Shown here: positions 28,733 through 37,357 of the stretch, piece by piece
How the letters are laid out: each line of letters starts with the position of its first letter
How positions within the stretch are numbered: position 1 is the first letter of the stretch
Origin: Arthrobacter antibioticus
GTDB lineage: Bacteria; Actinomycetota; Actinomycetes; Actinomycetales; Micrococcaceae
Assembly: GCF_030063205.1 (NCBI RefSeq)
Contig: NZ_JASISQ010000001.1
Location: 299,152 to 363,151 of the forward strand
Reading direction: 5' to 3'
DNA: 64,000 nt
Translations under genes and position numbers: made by a program
Notes under the pieces: generated by a model
Database searches by the model: none
Seen by the model: the letters and a program-made list of their open reading frames with translations, nothing else
What the model was told of the DNA's origin: nothing

Positions 28733-29698
28733 CTAGAACCCAAGCTTGACGAGCTGCTTCGGGTCTCTCTGCCAATCCTTGGCAACCTTCACATGAAGAT
28801 CAAGATAAATTTTTGTCCCTAGGAGGGCTTCGATACCCTTGCGCGCGTTAGTGCCTACTTCACGCAAACGTGCGCCGCCCTTGCCAATAATGATCGCCTT
28901 TTGCGAAGACCGCTCCACATAGAGGTTTACGCGCACATCAAGAAGCGGATTGTCCTCCGTGCGTCCCTCACGTGCCACAATCTCCTCAACAACCACGGCC
29001 AAAGAGTGTGGCAATTCATCGCGTACACCCTCAAGGGCTGCCTCCCGGATGAGCTCGGCGACCATGACGGCTTCCGGCTCATCGGTAAGTTCACCGTCAG
29101 GATAAAGTGCCGGAGAAAGGGGAAGATATTCGGCAAAGACAGCGGCCAGAGTCTGAACTTGAAAGTCCTCCACTGCTGAGACTGGGACGACGGCGGCGAA
29201 ACCTCTCTCACCGATCACCTCACGGCCCAACGCTTCAACAGCAATCAGCTGATCTGTGACTGCTTGGCGATCGACCGTGTCAGTTTTAGTCACGATTGCC
29301 ACGACGGGCTTGTTGCCAACGTTTCCTAACTGCGCTGCAATATACCGGTCCCCGGGACCAATTTTCTCATTGGCCGGAAGGCAAAACCCAATGACATCTA
29401 CTTCTGAAAGCGTGTCGGCAACGAGATCGTTGAGGCGCTTTCCCAGCAGTGTCCGTGGCCTATGTAGTCCAGGCGTGTCTACTAAAACCAGCTGGAAAGC
29501 ATCACTGTGGACAATACCGCGGATGGTGTGCCGGGTAGTCTGCGGTTTGGCCGAAGTTATAGCTACCTTCTGGCCTACTAGTGCATTTGTCAGTGTTGAC
29601 TTCCCGGCGTTGGGCCGTCCAGCTAGAACAGCAAAGCCGGCACGGAACCCCTCAGCCTTGGCTTCAATGAGGCCTGACGTGCCCTTTGACTTACTCAT
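28733..29698 (-). CDS. era: GTPase Era
   Basis: Essential-type GTPase that binds the 3' end of 16S rRNA during 30S assembly. G1 is GRPNAGKS (28-35), G3 is DTPGLH and G4 is the variant TKTD; the KH domain near the C-terminus contains KAIIIGKGGARLREVG. 321 residues from ATG 29698, which has AGGAG 6 bases upstream. The start overlaps the end of the CNNM gene by 8 bases. It is the last gene of phoH-ybeY-CNNM-era, a widespread bacterial grouping. Confidence 0.95.
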   Translation of the reverse strand: MSKSKGTSGLIEAKAEGFRAGFAVLAGRPNAGKSTLTNALVGQKVAITSAKPQTTRHTIRGIVHSDAFQLVLVDTPGLHRPRTLLGKRLNDLVADTLSEVDVIGFCLPANEKIGPGDRYIAAQLGNVGNKPVVAIVTKTDTVDRQAVTDQLIAVEALGREVIGERGFAAVVPVSAVEDFQVQTLAAVFAEYLPLSPALYPDGELTDEPEAVMVAELIREAALEGVRDELPHSLAVVVEEIVAREGRTEDNPLLDVRVNLYVERSSQKAIIIGKGGARLREVGTNARKGIEALLGTKIYLDLHVKVAKDWQRDPKQLVKLGF

Positions 29699-31010
29699 GT
29701 TCGCTCCTGTGGTGCTCTTCGGTGGGGTTGGTGCTGTCTGTACGCTCATTCTCGGCTGGTTCAATGGTGCTGGCAATGACGTGGCTGACCCTATTACGGG
29801 AAGCTTCCATCCTGTCGGCAACCAAAAGAAGTCCGTTTACTTCTACGCGGCTACCTAGCGTTGGGATCTTGCCCAGATGTTTGGCTAGGAACCCGCCCAC
29901 GGTGTCCACTTCGTCGTCGTCAATGTCTTTGCCGAACAGTTCGCCAAACTCATCAACTGCCATGCGGGCCTTAATTCGGTACTTACCGTCTCCCAGGTTC
30001 GCCACCTCTGGCGAAACGAGATCATATTCATCAGCGATTTCGCCAACAATTTCCTCAATCAAATCCTCGAGCGTCACCAGGCCAGCAGTACCGCCGTACT
30101 CATCAACCACAATGGCAACATGCGTAGATTCTCGTTGGAGTTCCTTCAACAGGTCATCAACAGGTTTGGACTCAGGGACATACCTGACGCTGCGAGCCAG
30201 GTGTTCAACCAAGGGGCGGGGATCCTCATCCCCAAGTCGGTGCAGGGTGGCCACAACGTCCTTCAGGTACAAGATGCCCAGGATGTGATCTGTACTCTCA
30301 CCTATGACAGGAATCCGCGAATAACCCGAGTTAAGGAAGATTTCAAGTGCATCGTCCAACGCATCGTTTTGATTGATGCTGACGATGTCCATGCGCGGGA
30401 CCATGACTGCACGCACCATTGTCTCACCGAGGTCAAATACGCTGTGAATGAGCTCAGCCTCATTGTCCTCAATCATCTCCGATTCACTGGCTCGGTCTAC
30501 AAACTCACGGAATTCCTCTTCACTGACAAAAGCGTCATTGGCCGACGCGGCATCCTTTGTCATGATCGAACCTAGGCGGATCAGCCACTGGGGAATAGGC
30601 CCTAAGATACGACGCAGAATATGCACCAGCCACGCCGTCCGGGCAATAAGGGTGGTGGCATGCATTCGACCAAGTCTGCGCGGGGAAACGCCCACGAGCA
30701 TGAAGCCTAGGACTGCCATAACGATCGTAGCAATGAGCCCGGCTAGCCATTCGTTGCCAAGAAGCCCCACAAGGAAGATGGCAACTGCTACGGCTGCGGC
30801 CATCTCACACCACACCCGCCAGAAACGCAGTGCGTTGATGTGCACCAACGGCTGGGCTAACACCTTTTCTAGAGACGCCCCAGGACCGTGTGCGGACACA
30901 GAGTCGGCATCATGTCGTGGAAAGAAGTTCAGCGCTGATTCGATGGCCGCTAAAAATGCGGCCATGGCCGTGAAGAGAACTCCCATGACCGGCAAAACAA
31001 CTAGCGTCAC
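29691..31010 (-). CDS. CNNM/CorC family membrane protein (hemolysin C-like)
   Basis: 439 residues: an N-terminal DUF21 transmembrane domain with about three helices (first 135 residues), a pair of CBS domains (about 205-330, with VMVPRMDIVSI and HVAIVVDEYGGTAGLVTLEDLIEEIVGEI) and a C-terminal CorC/HlyC domain. The family includes magnesium exporters; the old hemolysin name is misleading. The start overlaps ybeY by 4 bases. Confidence 0.9.
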   Translation of the reverse strand: MTLVVLPVMGVLFTAMAAFLAAIESALNFFPRHDADSVSAHGPGASLEKVLAQPLVHINALRFWRVWCEMAAAVAVAIFLVGLLGNEWLAGLIATIVMAVLGFMLVGVSPRRLGRMHATTLIARTAWLVHILRRILGPIPQWLIRLGSIMTKDAASANDAFVSEEEFREFVDRASESEMIEDNEAELIHSVFDLGETMVRAVMVPRMDIVSINQNDALDDALEIFLNSGYSRIPVIGESTDHILGILYLKDVVATLHRLGDEDPRPLVEHLARSVRYVPESKPVDDLLKELQRESTHVAIVVDEYGGTAGLVTLEDLIEEIVGEIADEYDLVSPEVANLGDGKYRIKARMAVDEFGELFGKDIDDDEVDTVGGFLAKHLGKIPTLGSRVEVNGLLLVADRMEASRNRVSHVIASTIEPAENERTDSTNPTEEHHRSEHE

Positions 31011-31480
31011 TGCATTGTCTCCCGGGGAGCGTCCTTGCCCAGGAAGTTGGAGAGTAGTTCACGCTGGATACCAAACATCTCTTCTTTTTCTTCCGGTTCG
31101 CCGTGATCGTAGCCCATGAGGTGCAGCATGCCGTGTGTGGTCAGCAGCAACAATTCATCTTCCATGGAGTGCCCGGCGGCGCTCGCTTGTTCCTGGGCAA
31201 TAACGGGGCACAACACAATATCGCCGAGCAGACCAGCGGGGGTACTCATTGAGGCAGTCCCCGGACGCAGCTCGTCCATCGGGAATGAGAGCACATCTGT
31301 TGCGCCAGGTTCATCCATCCATTCAAGGTGGAGTTTCTCCATGGTTTCAATATCTGCCAAGATAACCGACACCTCTGTTTGGGGGTGCAAAAACATGGCG
31401 TTCAAAATGTGCCTGATGAGCCTCACTAGCTCTTCCTGGCGCACCTCCACGCCTGATTCATTGTTTACTTCGATGCTCAT
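31007..31480 (-). CDS. ybeY: Endoribonuclease YbeY (rRNA maturation factor)
   Basis: Zinc-dependent RNase involved in 16S rRNA 3'-end maturation and ribosome quality control. The metal motif HGMLHLMGYDH gives His116, His120 and His126, and the preceding TDVLSFPMDE is the conserved family block. Length 157. It overlaps phoH by 4 bases upstream and the CNNM gene by 4 bases downstream, so the operon is tightly coupled. Confidence 0.94.
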   Translation of the reverse strand: MSIEVNNESGVEVRQEELVRLIRHILNAMFLHPQTEVSVILADIETMEKLHLEWMDEPGATDVLSFPMDELRPGTASMSTPAGLLGDIVLCPVIAQEQASAAGHSMEDELLLLTTHGMLHLMGYDHGEPEEKEEMFGIQRELLSNFLGKDAPRETMQ

Positions 31481-32568
31481 CGCGAGGTGCTTTCTTTCGG
31501 TGGTTGTGTTGTGGGGCCGGGACGGGCATCATCCCAATTGTTGTAGGCGCTGACTATGGCGCCAACCAAACGGTGCCGAAGAACATCTGAGGCATCCAAA
31601 ATGGAGAAGTTGATGTCATCAAGGCCATCAAGAATCTCCCGTACCACTCGAAGCCCGGACTTTGTCCCGCTGGGTAGGTCAACCTGAGTGATGTCACCTG
31701 TGATGACAATCTTAGAGCCAAAGCCCAACCGGGTCAGGAACATCTTCATCTGTTCAGGCGTAGTGTTTTGTGCTTCATCCAAGATGATGAAAGCGTCATT
31801 GAGTGTCCGCCCGCGCATGTAGGCCAACGGGGCAACTTCTATTGTGCCTGCGGCCATGAGGCGCGGGATGGTTTCCGGATCCATCATCTCGTGTAGGGCG
31901 TCGTAGAGAGGGCGAAGATACGGGTCGATCTTGTCGTTCAGTGTCCCGGGTAGGAAGCCCAAGCGTTCCCCCGCCTCAACGGCTGGACGGGTCAATATTA
32001 TGCGGCTTACTTCCTTGTGCTGCAGTGCTTGCACAGCTTTGGCCATGGCCAAATAGGTTTTCCCTGTGCCTGCTGGACCAATGCCGAACACCACCGTATT
32101 CCGATCGATCGCGTCAACATAGTCTTTTTGGTTCGTGGTCTTGGGGCGGATGGTCCTGCCACGGCTGGAAAGAATGTCATGGCTGAAAACGTCAACCATT
32201 GACGTCTGCGGGTGGGTTTTAAGCATGGTCACCAGTTGTTCCCACATATCCGCGCTCATGGGACTGTCTCTGGCTACCATGCCGCGCGCTTCTTCCATCA
32301 AGTGCATAATCCGTGGAACAACACCGGAGGGACCAGTAATGGTCAGAACATTACCGCGCGCCAAGAAAGTTACTTCCGGATACAGATTTTCAACAATCCG
32401 CAGACCTTCGTCCTCGGCACCCAAAGCGGCAACCATCTGTTCGGTCGATAAGAAATGCACCACTTCCGTGCGCGTTCCATCAACAGAATGTGGGAAGTGC
32501 CGTCCCGGGCCCTGGTCCGAGAAGGAGTCCTGAGGGTGCGCTGTTCTCTCTGTCATAAGTTCGGCCAT
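31477..32568 (-). CDS. PhoH family ATPase (PhoH-like)
   Basis: 363-residue P-loop protein related to the helicase core; PhoH proteins are proposed RNA-associated ATPases. Walker A is GPAGTGKT (164-171), Walker B is FIILDEAQNTTPEQM, and MFLTRLGFGSKIVITGD follows. An N-terminal region of about 140 residues has the usual PhoH-like KH-type fold. First gene of phoH-ybeY-CNNM-era. An AAGGAG lies about 14 bases before ATG 32568, somewhat far; in-frame ATG 32556 (MTERTAHP) is an alternative. Confidence 0.92.
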   Translation of the reverse strand: MAELMTERTAHPQDSFSDQGPGRHFPHSVDGTRTEVVHFLSTEQMVAALGAEDEGLRIVENLYPEVTFLARGNVLTITGPSGVVPRIMHLMEEARGMVARDSPMSADMWEQLVTMLKTHPQTSMVDVFSHDILSSRGRTIRPKTTNQKDYVDAIDRNTVVFGIGPAGTGKTYLAMAKAVQALQHKEVSRIILTRPAVEAGERLGFLPGTLNDKIDPYLRPLYDALHEMMDPETIPRLMAAGTIEVAPLAYMRGRTLNDAFIILDEAQNTTPEQMKMFLTRLGFGSKIVITGDITQVDLPSGTKSGLRVVREILDGLDDINFSILDASDVLRHRLVGAIVSAYNNWDDARPGPTTQPPKESTSR

Positions 32569-32972
32569 CCGGCCTGAAATCTCTCCTTGATTTGCCCGGT
32601 GCCATTTCCGGAATTCTTGACATTGCTAACTATTCTCGATTCTAGTGCACAGCCTTGGACCTGTGCTCATATAGCAGTTATGCCGAGGGCACATCTTTGT
32701 GCCATATGCCACGGGAAGTGTTTCGATACGGTTTCAGTTCCTGCGCTAACCCTTTTTTAAGGGCATCTGGAGAACTTGCTGTGCCAAGCTGAGAAAGGTT
32801 CAAAGTCTTGTGGGGAAGCTTGGAACTACCAAGAACATTGTGGCGCCGGGAACAACCGGCTGCCTTTAACACTCAAGATTAACGAGAGCGTTTCAACATG
32901 TCTGCCTTCTTCCCCGCACCTTCAGGGCGCCCCGGCGCCTGTGCTGGTCCTGCCTGCCGGCAGCGCCGCTCG
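32569..32972. other. Intergenic region between phoH and the GerMN lipoprotein
   Basis: About 400 bases separate the divergent genes. A TAGAAT on the minus strand (32639-32644) could be the phoH -10. I see no supported gene; the + strand frame open from ATG 32898 is continuous with the lipoprotein gene but encodes an un-protein-like, Pro/Cys/Arg-rich stretch. Confidence 0.5.
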
Positions 32973-33905
32973 ATGGCGCGCATGCGGATCGTAGACAGAA
33001 TCGCCATCATTGGGCTCTCACTCTCACTGGCCCTTGTCGGTTGCACGCCCAACGAAGCGCAACAGCACGACGCGACGATGCCTACAACGAATGCTTCAAC
33101 CGCGTCCGGGCGTGTAACAAGTGCGCCGCTTGAAACAGCGATAGCCGCCCAGACATTGCCCGTGTACTGGCTCGGCCATAGCAATGACGACGTATTCTTG
33201 TACCGCGAGTTTTTTCCCGCTCAGCCCACAGACGATCCGCTGGTGACAGCGTTGCGAACAATGATGGGCAGCCAACCCCACGACCCTGATTACTTTTCAC
33301 TTTGGAACAGTCCCTCCAGGCTTGGTGCCTCCATTTCGGCAAAAAACATCATCACCATTGATATATCGGCGGATGCCTTCGCTAAAAAAGCGGATCAAGG
33401 TCTGGCTGAGCGCTCAATTTCACAGTTGATCTATACAGCTACGGCCGCCGCTGCAATGGCCGGCCTGGTCGACACCGATAGCTCCATACAGGTTTCTGTC
33501 CTCGTTGACGGACACACTGGTTATAAGGCTTTTGGTCAGGTGCTACTGGATCGTCCACTCACTCGCAAGGCGACATTTCTGGCACCTGTCTGGATTATTG
33601 ACCCAGCTGACGGTGCTACGCACAAGAGTCTGCCTCTGAAAGTCAGCGGTCAGGGCGTCTCACCCACCGGAGCCCTCTTGTGGTCACTTGACCGATTCTC
33701 GGACGGCAAAGTCGGTGAACAGTATTTGAACGGGACAGTGTCCATTCCAGCGGGTGCCAAGGAATTGGGTGAGTTCAGCTTCAACATTGCCCCACCGCCC
33801 GGCAGCTACCAACTCTCGGTGTACATTGCTGACCCTTCACTCCCAGGTCAAAAGGTAGGTATTGACAGCAAAAGGGTCTCCATCGTGGAGCCCTCCCCCA
33901 AATAA
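32973..33905 (+). CDS. Lipoprotein with GerMN and Gmad2-like domains
   Basis: Secreted lipoprotein. From ATG 32973 the signal is MARMRIVDRIAIIGLSLSLALVGC, a 24-residue type II signal with lipobox LVGC. The middle (VYWLGHSNDDVFLYREFFPA to about VLVDGHTGYKAFG) is a GerMN (spore germination GerM-like) domain, and the last ~100 residues (APVWIIDPADGATHKSLPLKVSGQG onward) resemble the immunoglobulin-like Gmad2 domain. Function in non-sporulating actinobacteria is unknown, presumably at the cell envelope. ATG 32898 has a better GAGAG site but would give an unusual 48-residue pre-sequence before the lipid cysteine. Confidence 0.82.
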   Translation: MARMRIVDRIAIIGLSLSLALVGCTPNEAQQHDATMPTTNASTASGRVTSAPLETAIAAQTLPVYWLGHSNDDVFLYREFFPAQPTDDPLVTALRTMMGSQPHDPDYFSLWNSPSRLGASISAKNIITIDISADAFAKKADQGLAERSISQLIYTATAAAAMAGLVDTDSSIQVSVLVDGHTGYKAFGQVLLDRPLTRKATFLAPVWIIDPADGATHKSLPLKVSGQGVSPTGALLWSLDRFSDGKVGEQYLNGTVSIPAGAKELGEFSFNIAPPPGSYQLSVYIADPSLPGQKVGIDSKRVSIVEPSPK

Positions 33906-33940
33906 TTATCTGAGGGCCCCGCAGTCGTCCTTTAGACAGT

Positions 33941-34077
33941 GCAGTGAGCTGGCGAACTGTGGCAGGCGCCGGGTGGGCCCACGGTTGCGAGGGCCCCGCA
34001 GTGAGCTGGCGAACTGTGGAAAGTGCCGGGTGGGCCCACGGTTGCGAGGGCCCCGCAGTGAGCTGGCGAACTGTGGG
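33941..34077. repeat. 57-bp tandem repeat, 2.4 copies, downstream of rsmE
   Basis: Unit 1 is 33941-33997 and unit 2 is 33998-34054, differing at 3 of 57 positions; a third partial copy covers 34055-34077. Each full unit holds the palindrome GTGGGCCCAC (33973-33982, 34030-34039). An isolated copy of the unit junction (GAGGGCCCCGCAG) occurs at 33912-33924. The repeats lie between two convergent genes. Confidence 0.9.
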
Positions 34078-34089
34078 AGCAACCGGGGA

Positions 34090-34872
34090 CTACCAGCGGC
34101 CCAGTTCTTGGCTTAAAAGTACGAGGGCGGCGGGTCCAGCTGTGGAGGAGCGCAACACATGCTTGCCCAGGAGTGCTCGCCTGGCACCGGCGGCAACGAA
34201 TGCTTCGACCTCGGGGGCGCTCATGCCGCCTTCCGGCCCTACTATCAGCAACACAGAGTATTGCCGAGCCACAGTGCTCTTCGCGTCTGGGTTGGCTAGT
34301 AACCACTCGTGGGCACGCGTCGCCACCGAATCTACGGCGTCCTCGTGTAGGACTAATGCAAGGTCAGCTCCTTGAATATGTTCACATACGGCCGCGGTTC
34401 CTGCCAGTTCTCCCACACGTGGCACAGTAGCTCGTCTGGCTTGTTTGGCGGCAGCAGCCACGACTTGACGCCATTTCTCCGGCCCCTTAACGGCTTTGTC
34501 CATTTTCCAGCGCACAATGGATCGCTCCGCTTGCCACGGCACAACTGCATCGATCCCCAACTCTGTGGCCATTTCAATGGCCAATTCATCTCTGTCGCCC
34601 TTGGCCAGAGCCTGGACAAGAGTGAATTCAACGGCTGGTTTTTGCTCAGGCAAAACAGCTTCCACCTGCACCGTCAGGATGCCTTTTTCGGCGTTGGTGA
34701 CGGTGCAGGTCAAACGCAACCCTGCGCCGTCGCACACGTCAACCGGCTCACCAATGCTGAGCCGTTTGACAGTTGTCGCGTGGCGTCCTTCAGCACCGTC
34801 CAGGGAAAATCGGGCGCCGGGGCATAGCGCGCCAATTGACTCTGGGGCAGCGTAAAAGACCGGGTTACTCAT
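34090..34872 (-). CDS. rsmE: 16S rRNA (uracil-1498-N3)-methyltransferase
   Basis: SPOUT-class methyltransferase using S-adenosylmethionine to methylate U1498 in the decoding region. An N-terminal PUA-like domain (to about residue 75) is followed by the knotted domain: VPWQAERSIVRW, LLIVGPEGGMS (GPEGG at 212-216) and LGKHVLRSSTAGPAAL at the end. Length 260. It follows dnaJ by 6 bases in the hrcA-dnaJ-rsmE operon. Confidence 0.94.
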   Translation of the reverse strand: MSNPVFYAAPESIGALCPGARFSLDGAEGRHATTVKRLSIGEPVDVCDGAGLRLTCTVTNAEKGILTVQVEAVLPEQKPAVEFTLVQALAKGDRDELAIEMATELGIDAVVPWQAERSIVRWKMDKAVKGPEKWRQVVAAAAKQARRATVPRVGELAGTAAVCEHIQGADLALVLHEDAVDSVATRAHEWLLANPDAKSTVARQYSVLLIVGPEGGMSAPEVEAFVAAGARRALLGKHVLRSSTAGPAALVLLSQELGRW

Positions 34873-34878
34873 GGCCGC

Positions 34879-36024
34879 TTAGAGACTGCCGAACTTATCA
34901 CGCAGTTTGGCGAACATGCCGCCACTTGTGACTAGTTTGCCTTCGCTGTACGTTTCTCCGCGCAAGGCGGCCAGTTGCTTTAGGAGCTCTTCCTGGGCTG
35001 CATCCGGTTTGGTGGGCGTTTCAACATGCACATGGACCTTCAGATCGCCTCGACCGAACCCACGCAGATGTGTGACACCTAGACCGCGCAAATTAACCAC
35101 TTCGCCGGCTTGTGTGCCCGGCTTGATGCTGACTGGTTGTTCGCCGTCGAACGTTTCAAAGCTGAGCTCTGTGCCCAAAGCCGCAGCTGTCATGGGGACA
35201 CTGAGTGTGGCGTGCAGGTCATCGCCGTCGCGTAGGAATGCGGGGTCATTATTGACCTTCATCTCCACATACAGGTCACCGGCCGGTCCACCGGCAGGTC
35301 CTGCTTCGCCCTGGCCGCCAAGCTGAATACGTGTGCCGGTGCTAACTCCGGCCGGAACCTTTATGGTGAAGGAGCGGCGGTTGCGGACACGACCTTCTCC
35401 CATGCATTCATTACAGGGGTCAATGATCATGGTGCCAAAACCCTGGCAGGAATTGCAGGTTGCCAGGGTCATGACATTACCCAAAATGGAGCGCATGGGT
35501 CGCTGGATCTGGCCGCTGCCGTGGCAGACATCGCAGGTGGTGGGTGAGGTACCTTTGCGGCAGCAGCTGCCATCGCAGGTGGGGCACGTGATGGCAGTGT
35601 CAATTTCAAGTTTCTTATTGACGCCAAACACGGCTTCGCGCAGTTCAACACGTACCGTGATGAGGGCATCTTGGCCACGGCGCATACGTGATGCCGGGCC
35701 CCGGCCACCGCCTCCACCGCCGCCTCCGCCGCCTCCAAAGAAGGTTTCAAAGATGTCTTGGAAGGCGAACCCCTCGCCGCCAAAGTTACCTCCACCACCG
35801 CCGTTGTCATTGCCGTTTTCGTTGCCGGTGGTGTCATAGACACGTCGCTTTTGCGGGTCGGAAAGGACCTCATAGGCATGGGTCACTGCCTTGAAGCTGT
35901 CCTGAGCGTCCGGGGCGTCGTTGACGTCCGGATGAAGTTTGCGTGCCAGCTTGCGGTAGGCCTTTTTGATTTCTTCGGCTGTTGCGTCGCGGGCAACGCC
36001 CAATGCGTCGTAGTGATTACTCAA
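34879..36024 (-). CDS. dnaJ: Molecular chaperone DnaJ (second, HrcA-linked type)
   Basis: Hsp40 co-chaperone that stimulates DnaK ATPase. The J domain has HPD at 31-33, followed by a Gly/Phe region that contains an unusually long glycine run (near 97-110). There are four CxxC zinc motifs ([32 protein letters not shown]) and the C-terminal substrate-binding domain. 381 residues. Being next to hrcA and not dnaK-grpE, it is probably the paralogue often called DnaJ2. A SCC variant in the first zinc motif is usual for this group as far as I recall. Confidence 0.93.
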   Translation of the reverse strand: MSNHYDALGVARDATAEEIKKAYRKLARKLHPDVNDAPDAQDSFKAVTHAYEVLSDPQKRRVYDTTGNENGNDNGGGGGNFGGEGFAFQDIFETFFGGGGGGGGGGGRGPASRMRRGQDALITVRVELREAVFGVNKKLEIDTAITCPTCDGSCCRKGTSPTTCDVCHGSGQIQRPMRSILGNVMTLATCNSCQGFGTMIIDPCNECMGEGRVRNRRSFTIKVPAGVSTGTRIQLGGQGEAGPAGGPAGDLYVEMKVNNDPAFLRDGDDLHATLSVPMTAAALGTELSFETFDGEQPVSIKPGTQAGEVVNLRGLGVTHLRGFGRGDLKVHVHVETPTKPDAAQEELLKQLAALRGETYSEGKLVTSGGMFAKLRDKFGSL

Positions 36025-36058
36025 AATGTTGCTCTCTTTACGTGGAAACGGTGGCCGT

Positions 36059-37072
36059 TTAGCCGGCCAGAATTCTAGACAGGTACTGCGCTACTGCTCG
36101 CACACTTGACATGGTGTTGGGGTAATCCATCCGGGTAGGTCCAACCACACCCAGCTTGGCGCTTTCGCCGGGGCCGTAAATGCTTGCCACGACGGAGGCT
36201 TCAGACAGGGAATCATGGGGGTTCTCGCGGCCAATGACAACCGCCATTCCTAAGGTGTCCTGTGCCATAGCCTCAAGGAGTCGCAGTAACACCACTTGTT
36301 CCTCCAAGGCGTCAAGGACAGGACCAATACTCAGTGGGAAGTCATTGTTTGATCGGGCCAGGTTGGCCGTGCCCGCCATCACGATCCTGTCTTCGCGGGC
36401 GTTTTGAGCCAAGAGGACCAAGCCCTGTGCGAGCCTCGCCGCCGGGCCTTGTTCGGCACGCGGTACAGTCGCAGGAATTTTTATCGCCACGGCTGGGATC
36501 TTCGCTACTGCCAAGCCGTTGAGGCTTAGCAGAAACGCCTGCCGCAGCTGTGCCAGGCTCGCATCGTCAAGACAACTCCCGACGTCGATCACGTTTTGCT
36601 CCACTTTTCCCGAGGCCAGAATCAGCACAACAAGCACCTGGCTCGCGGCAAGGGCAACAAACTCAATATGACGGACAGTGGCTGCGGCCGAACGGGGATA
36701 CTGGACAACGGCAACTTGGTTAGTCAGATGCGCCAGCGCACGCACCGTTCGCTCCAGCACGTCATCCAAATCCGTTGAGCCTTCAAGCAGGACAGATATC
36801 GCTCGACGCTCAGCAGCGGAGAGTGGCTTTACCGAGGAAAGCTGATCAACGAAGAGCCTGTACCCCTTGTCAGTGGGGATTCGTCCGGAACTTGTGTGCG
36901 GTGCTGCAATCAAGCCCTCTTCTTCCAAGGCCGCCATGTCGTTGCGGATGGTGGCGCTTGAAACACCCAGCTGGTGCCTTTCAACCAAGGCCTTGGAGCC
37001 GACGGGCTCGCGTGTATGCACATAATCTTCAACGATCGCCCGAAGGACCTCTAACTTACGTGGTTCGCTCAT
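36059..37072 (-). CDS. hrcA: Heat-inducible transcription repressor HrcA
   Basis: Represses heat-shock genes by binding CIRCE, with activity tuned by GroEL. The N-terminal winged helix reads [51 protein letters not shown]; the inducer-binding dimerisation domain follows, ending in [29 protein letters not shown] 37072 is chosen because GGAGGTGAT ends just before it with 8-base spacing, overlapping an earlier in-frame ATG at 37078; 337 residues result. The frame is open to 37177, but that part is repeat-derived. Confidence 0.94.
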   Translation of the reverse strand: MSEPRKLEVLRAIVEDYVHTREPVGSKALVERHQLGVSSATIRNDMAALEEEGLIAAPHTSSGRIPTDKGYRLFVDQLSSVKPLSAAERRAISVLLEGSTDLDDVLERTVRALAHLTNQVAVVQYPRSAAATVRHIEFVALAASQVLVVLILASGKVEQNVIDVGSCLDDASLAQLRQAFLLSLNGLAVAKIPAVAIKIPATVPRAEQGPAARLAQGLVLLAQNAREDRIVMAGTANLARSNNDFPLSIGPVLDALEEQVVLLRLLEAMAQDTLGMAVVIGRENPHDSLSEASVVASIYGPGESAKLGVVGPTRMDYPNTMSSVRAVAQYLSRILAG

Positions 37073-37083
37073 ACCCATCACCT

Positions 37084-37161
37084 CCCTGTTTGCTGGCCGT
37101 CTAGACCCTGCTGTTTGTTGGTCGTGTAGACCCTGCTGTTTGTTGGCCCTGCTGTTTGTTG
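37084..37161 (-). repeat. Tandem 15-16-base repeats in the hrcA 5' UTR
   Basis: CCCTGCTGTTTGTTGG (plus strand) occurs at 37106-37121 and 37131-37146, with a 15-base copy at 37147-37161 and a degenerate copy at 37084-37096. In the hrcA mRNA this is repeated CAACAAACAGCAGGG. The repeats lie between CIRCE and the hrcA ribosome-binding site. Confidence 0.85.
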
Positions 37162-37187
37162 CGGAAGCAGGGACCACGTCTTCAACG

Positions 37188-37219
37188 TTGGCACTCTAGA
37201 CATCCAAGTGCCAATTCTA
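37188..37219 (-). promoter_or_regulatory. CIRCE operator and promoter of hrcA-dnaJ-rsmE
   Basis: TTGGCACTC (37188-37196), nine-base spacer, AAGTGCCAA (37206-37214): arms and spacer match the CIRCE layout (TTAGCACTC-N9-GAGTGCTAA) with arms pairing at 8 of 9. On the minus strand a -10 TAGAAT (37214-37219) abuts it, with TTGTGG 16 bases upstream, so HrcA would sit over the start site and autoregulate. Confidence 0.85.
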
Positions 37220-37357
37220 ATACTTTTACGCTGACCCACAAATGGCCGCAACCTCCACCAATGCTCGAATTGGTGCACTTCCACCGGATAGCATGGGTTT
37301 TCAGCGAGCAGCGTTCGCCATGAGCGTTGCATTGAACGTCGAGAGTTAGGGTTTTTT

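Noticed and set aside
33944-34375. Plus-strand ORF through the 57-bp repeats
   Set aside because: The repeat unit is a multiple of three and so stays open by itself; the second half is antisense to rsmE.
37078-37332. Minus-strand ORF rich in Gln/Thr upstream of hrcA
   Set aside because: It is the translation of the 5' UTR repeats and contains the CIRCE operator; not protein-like outside the repeats.
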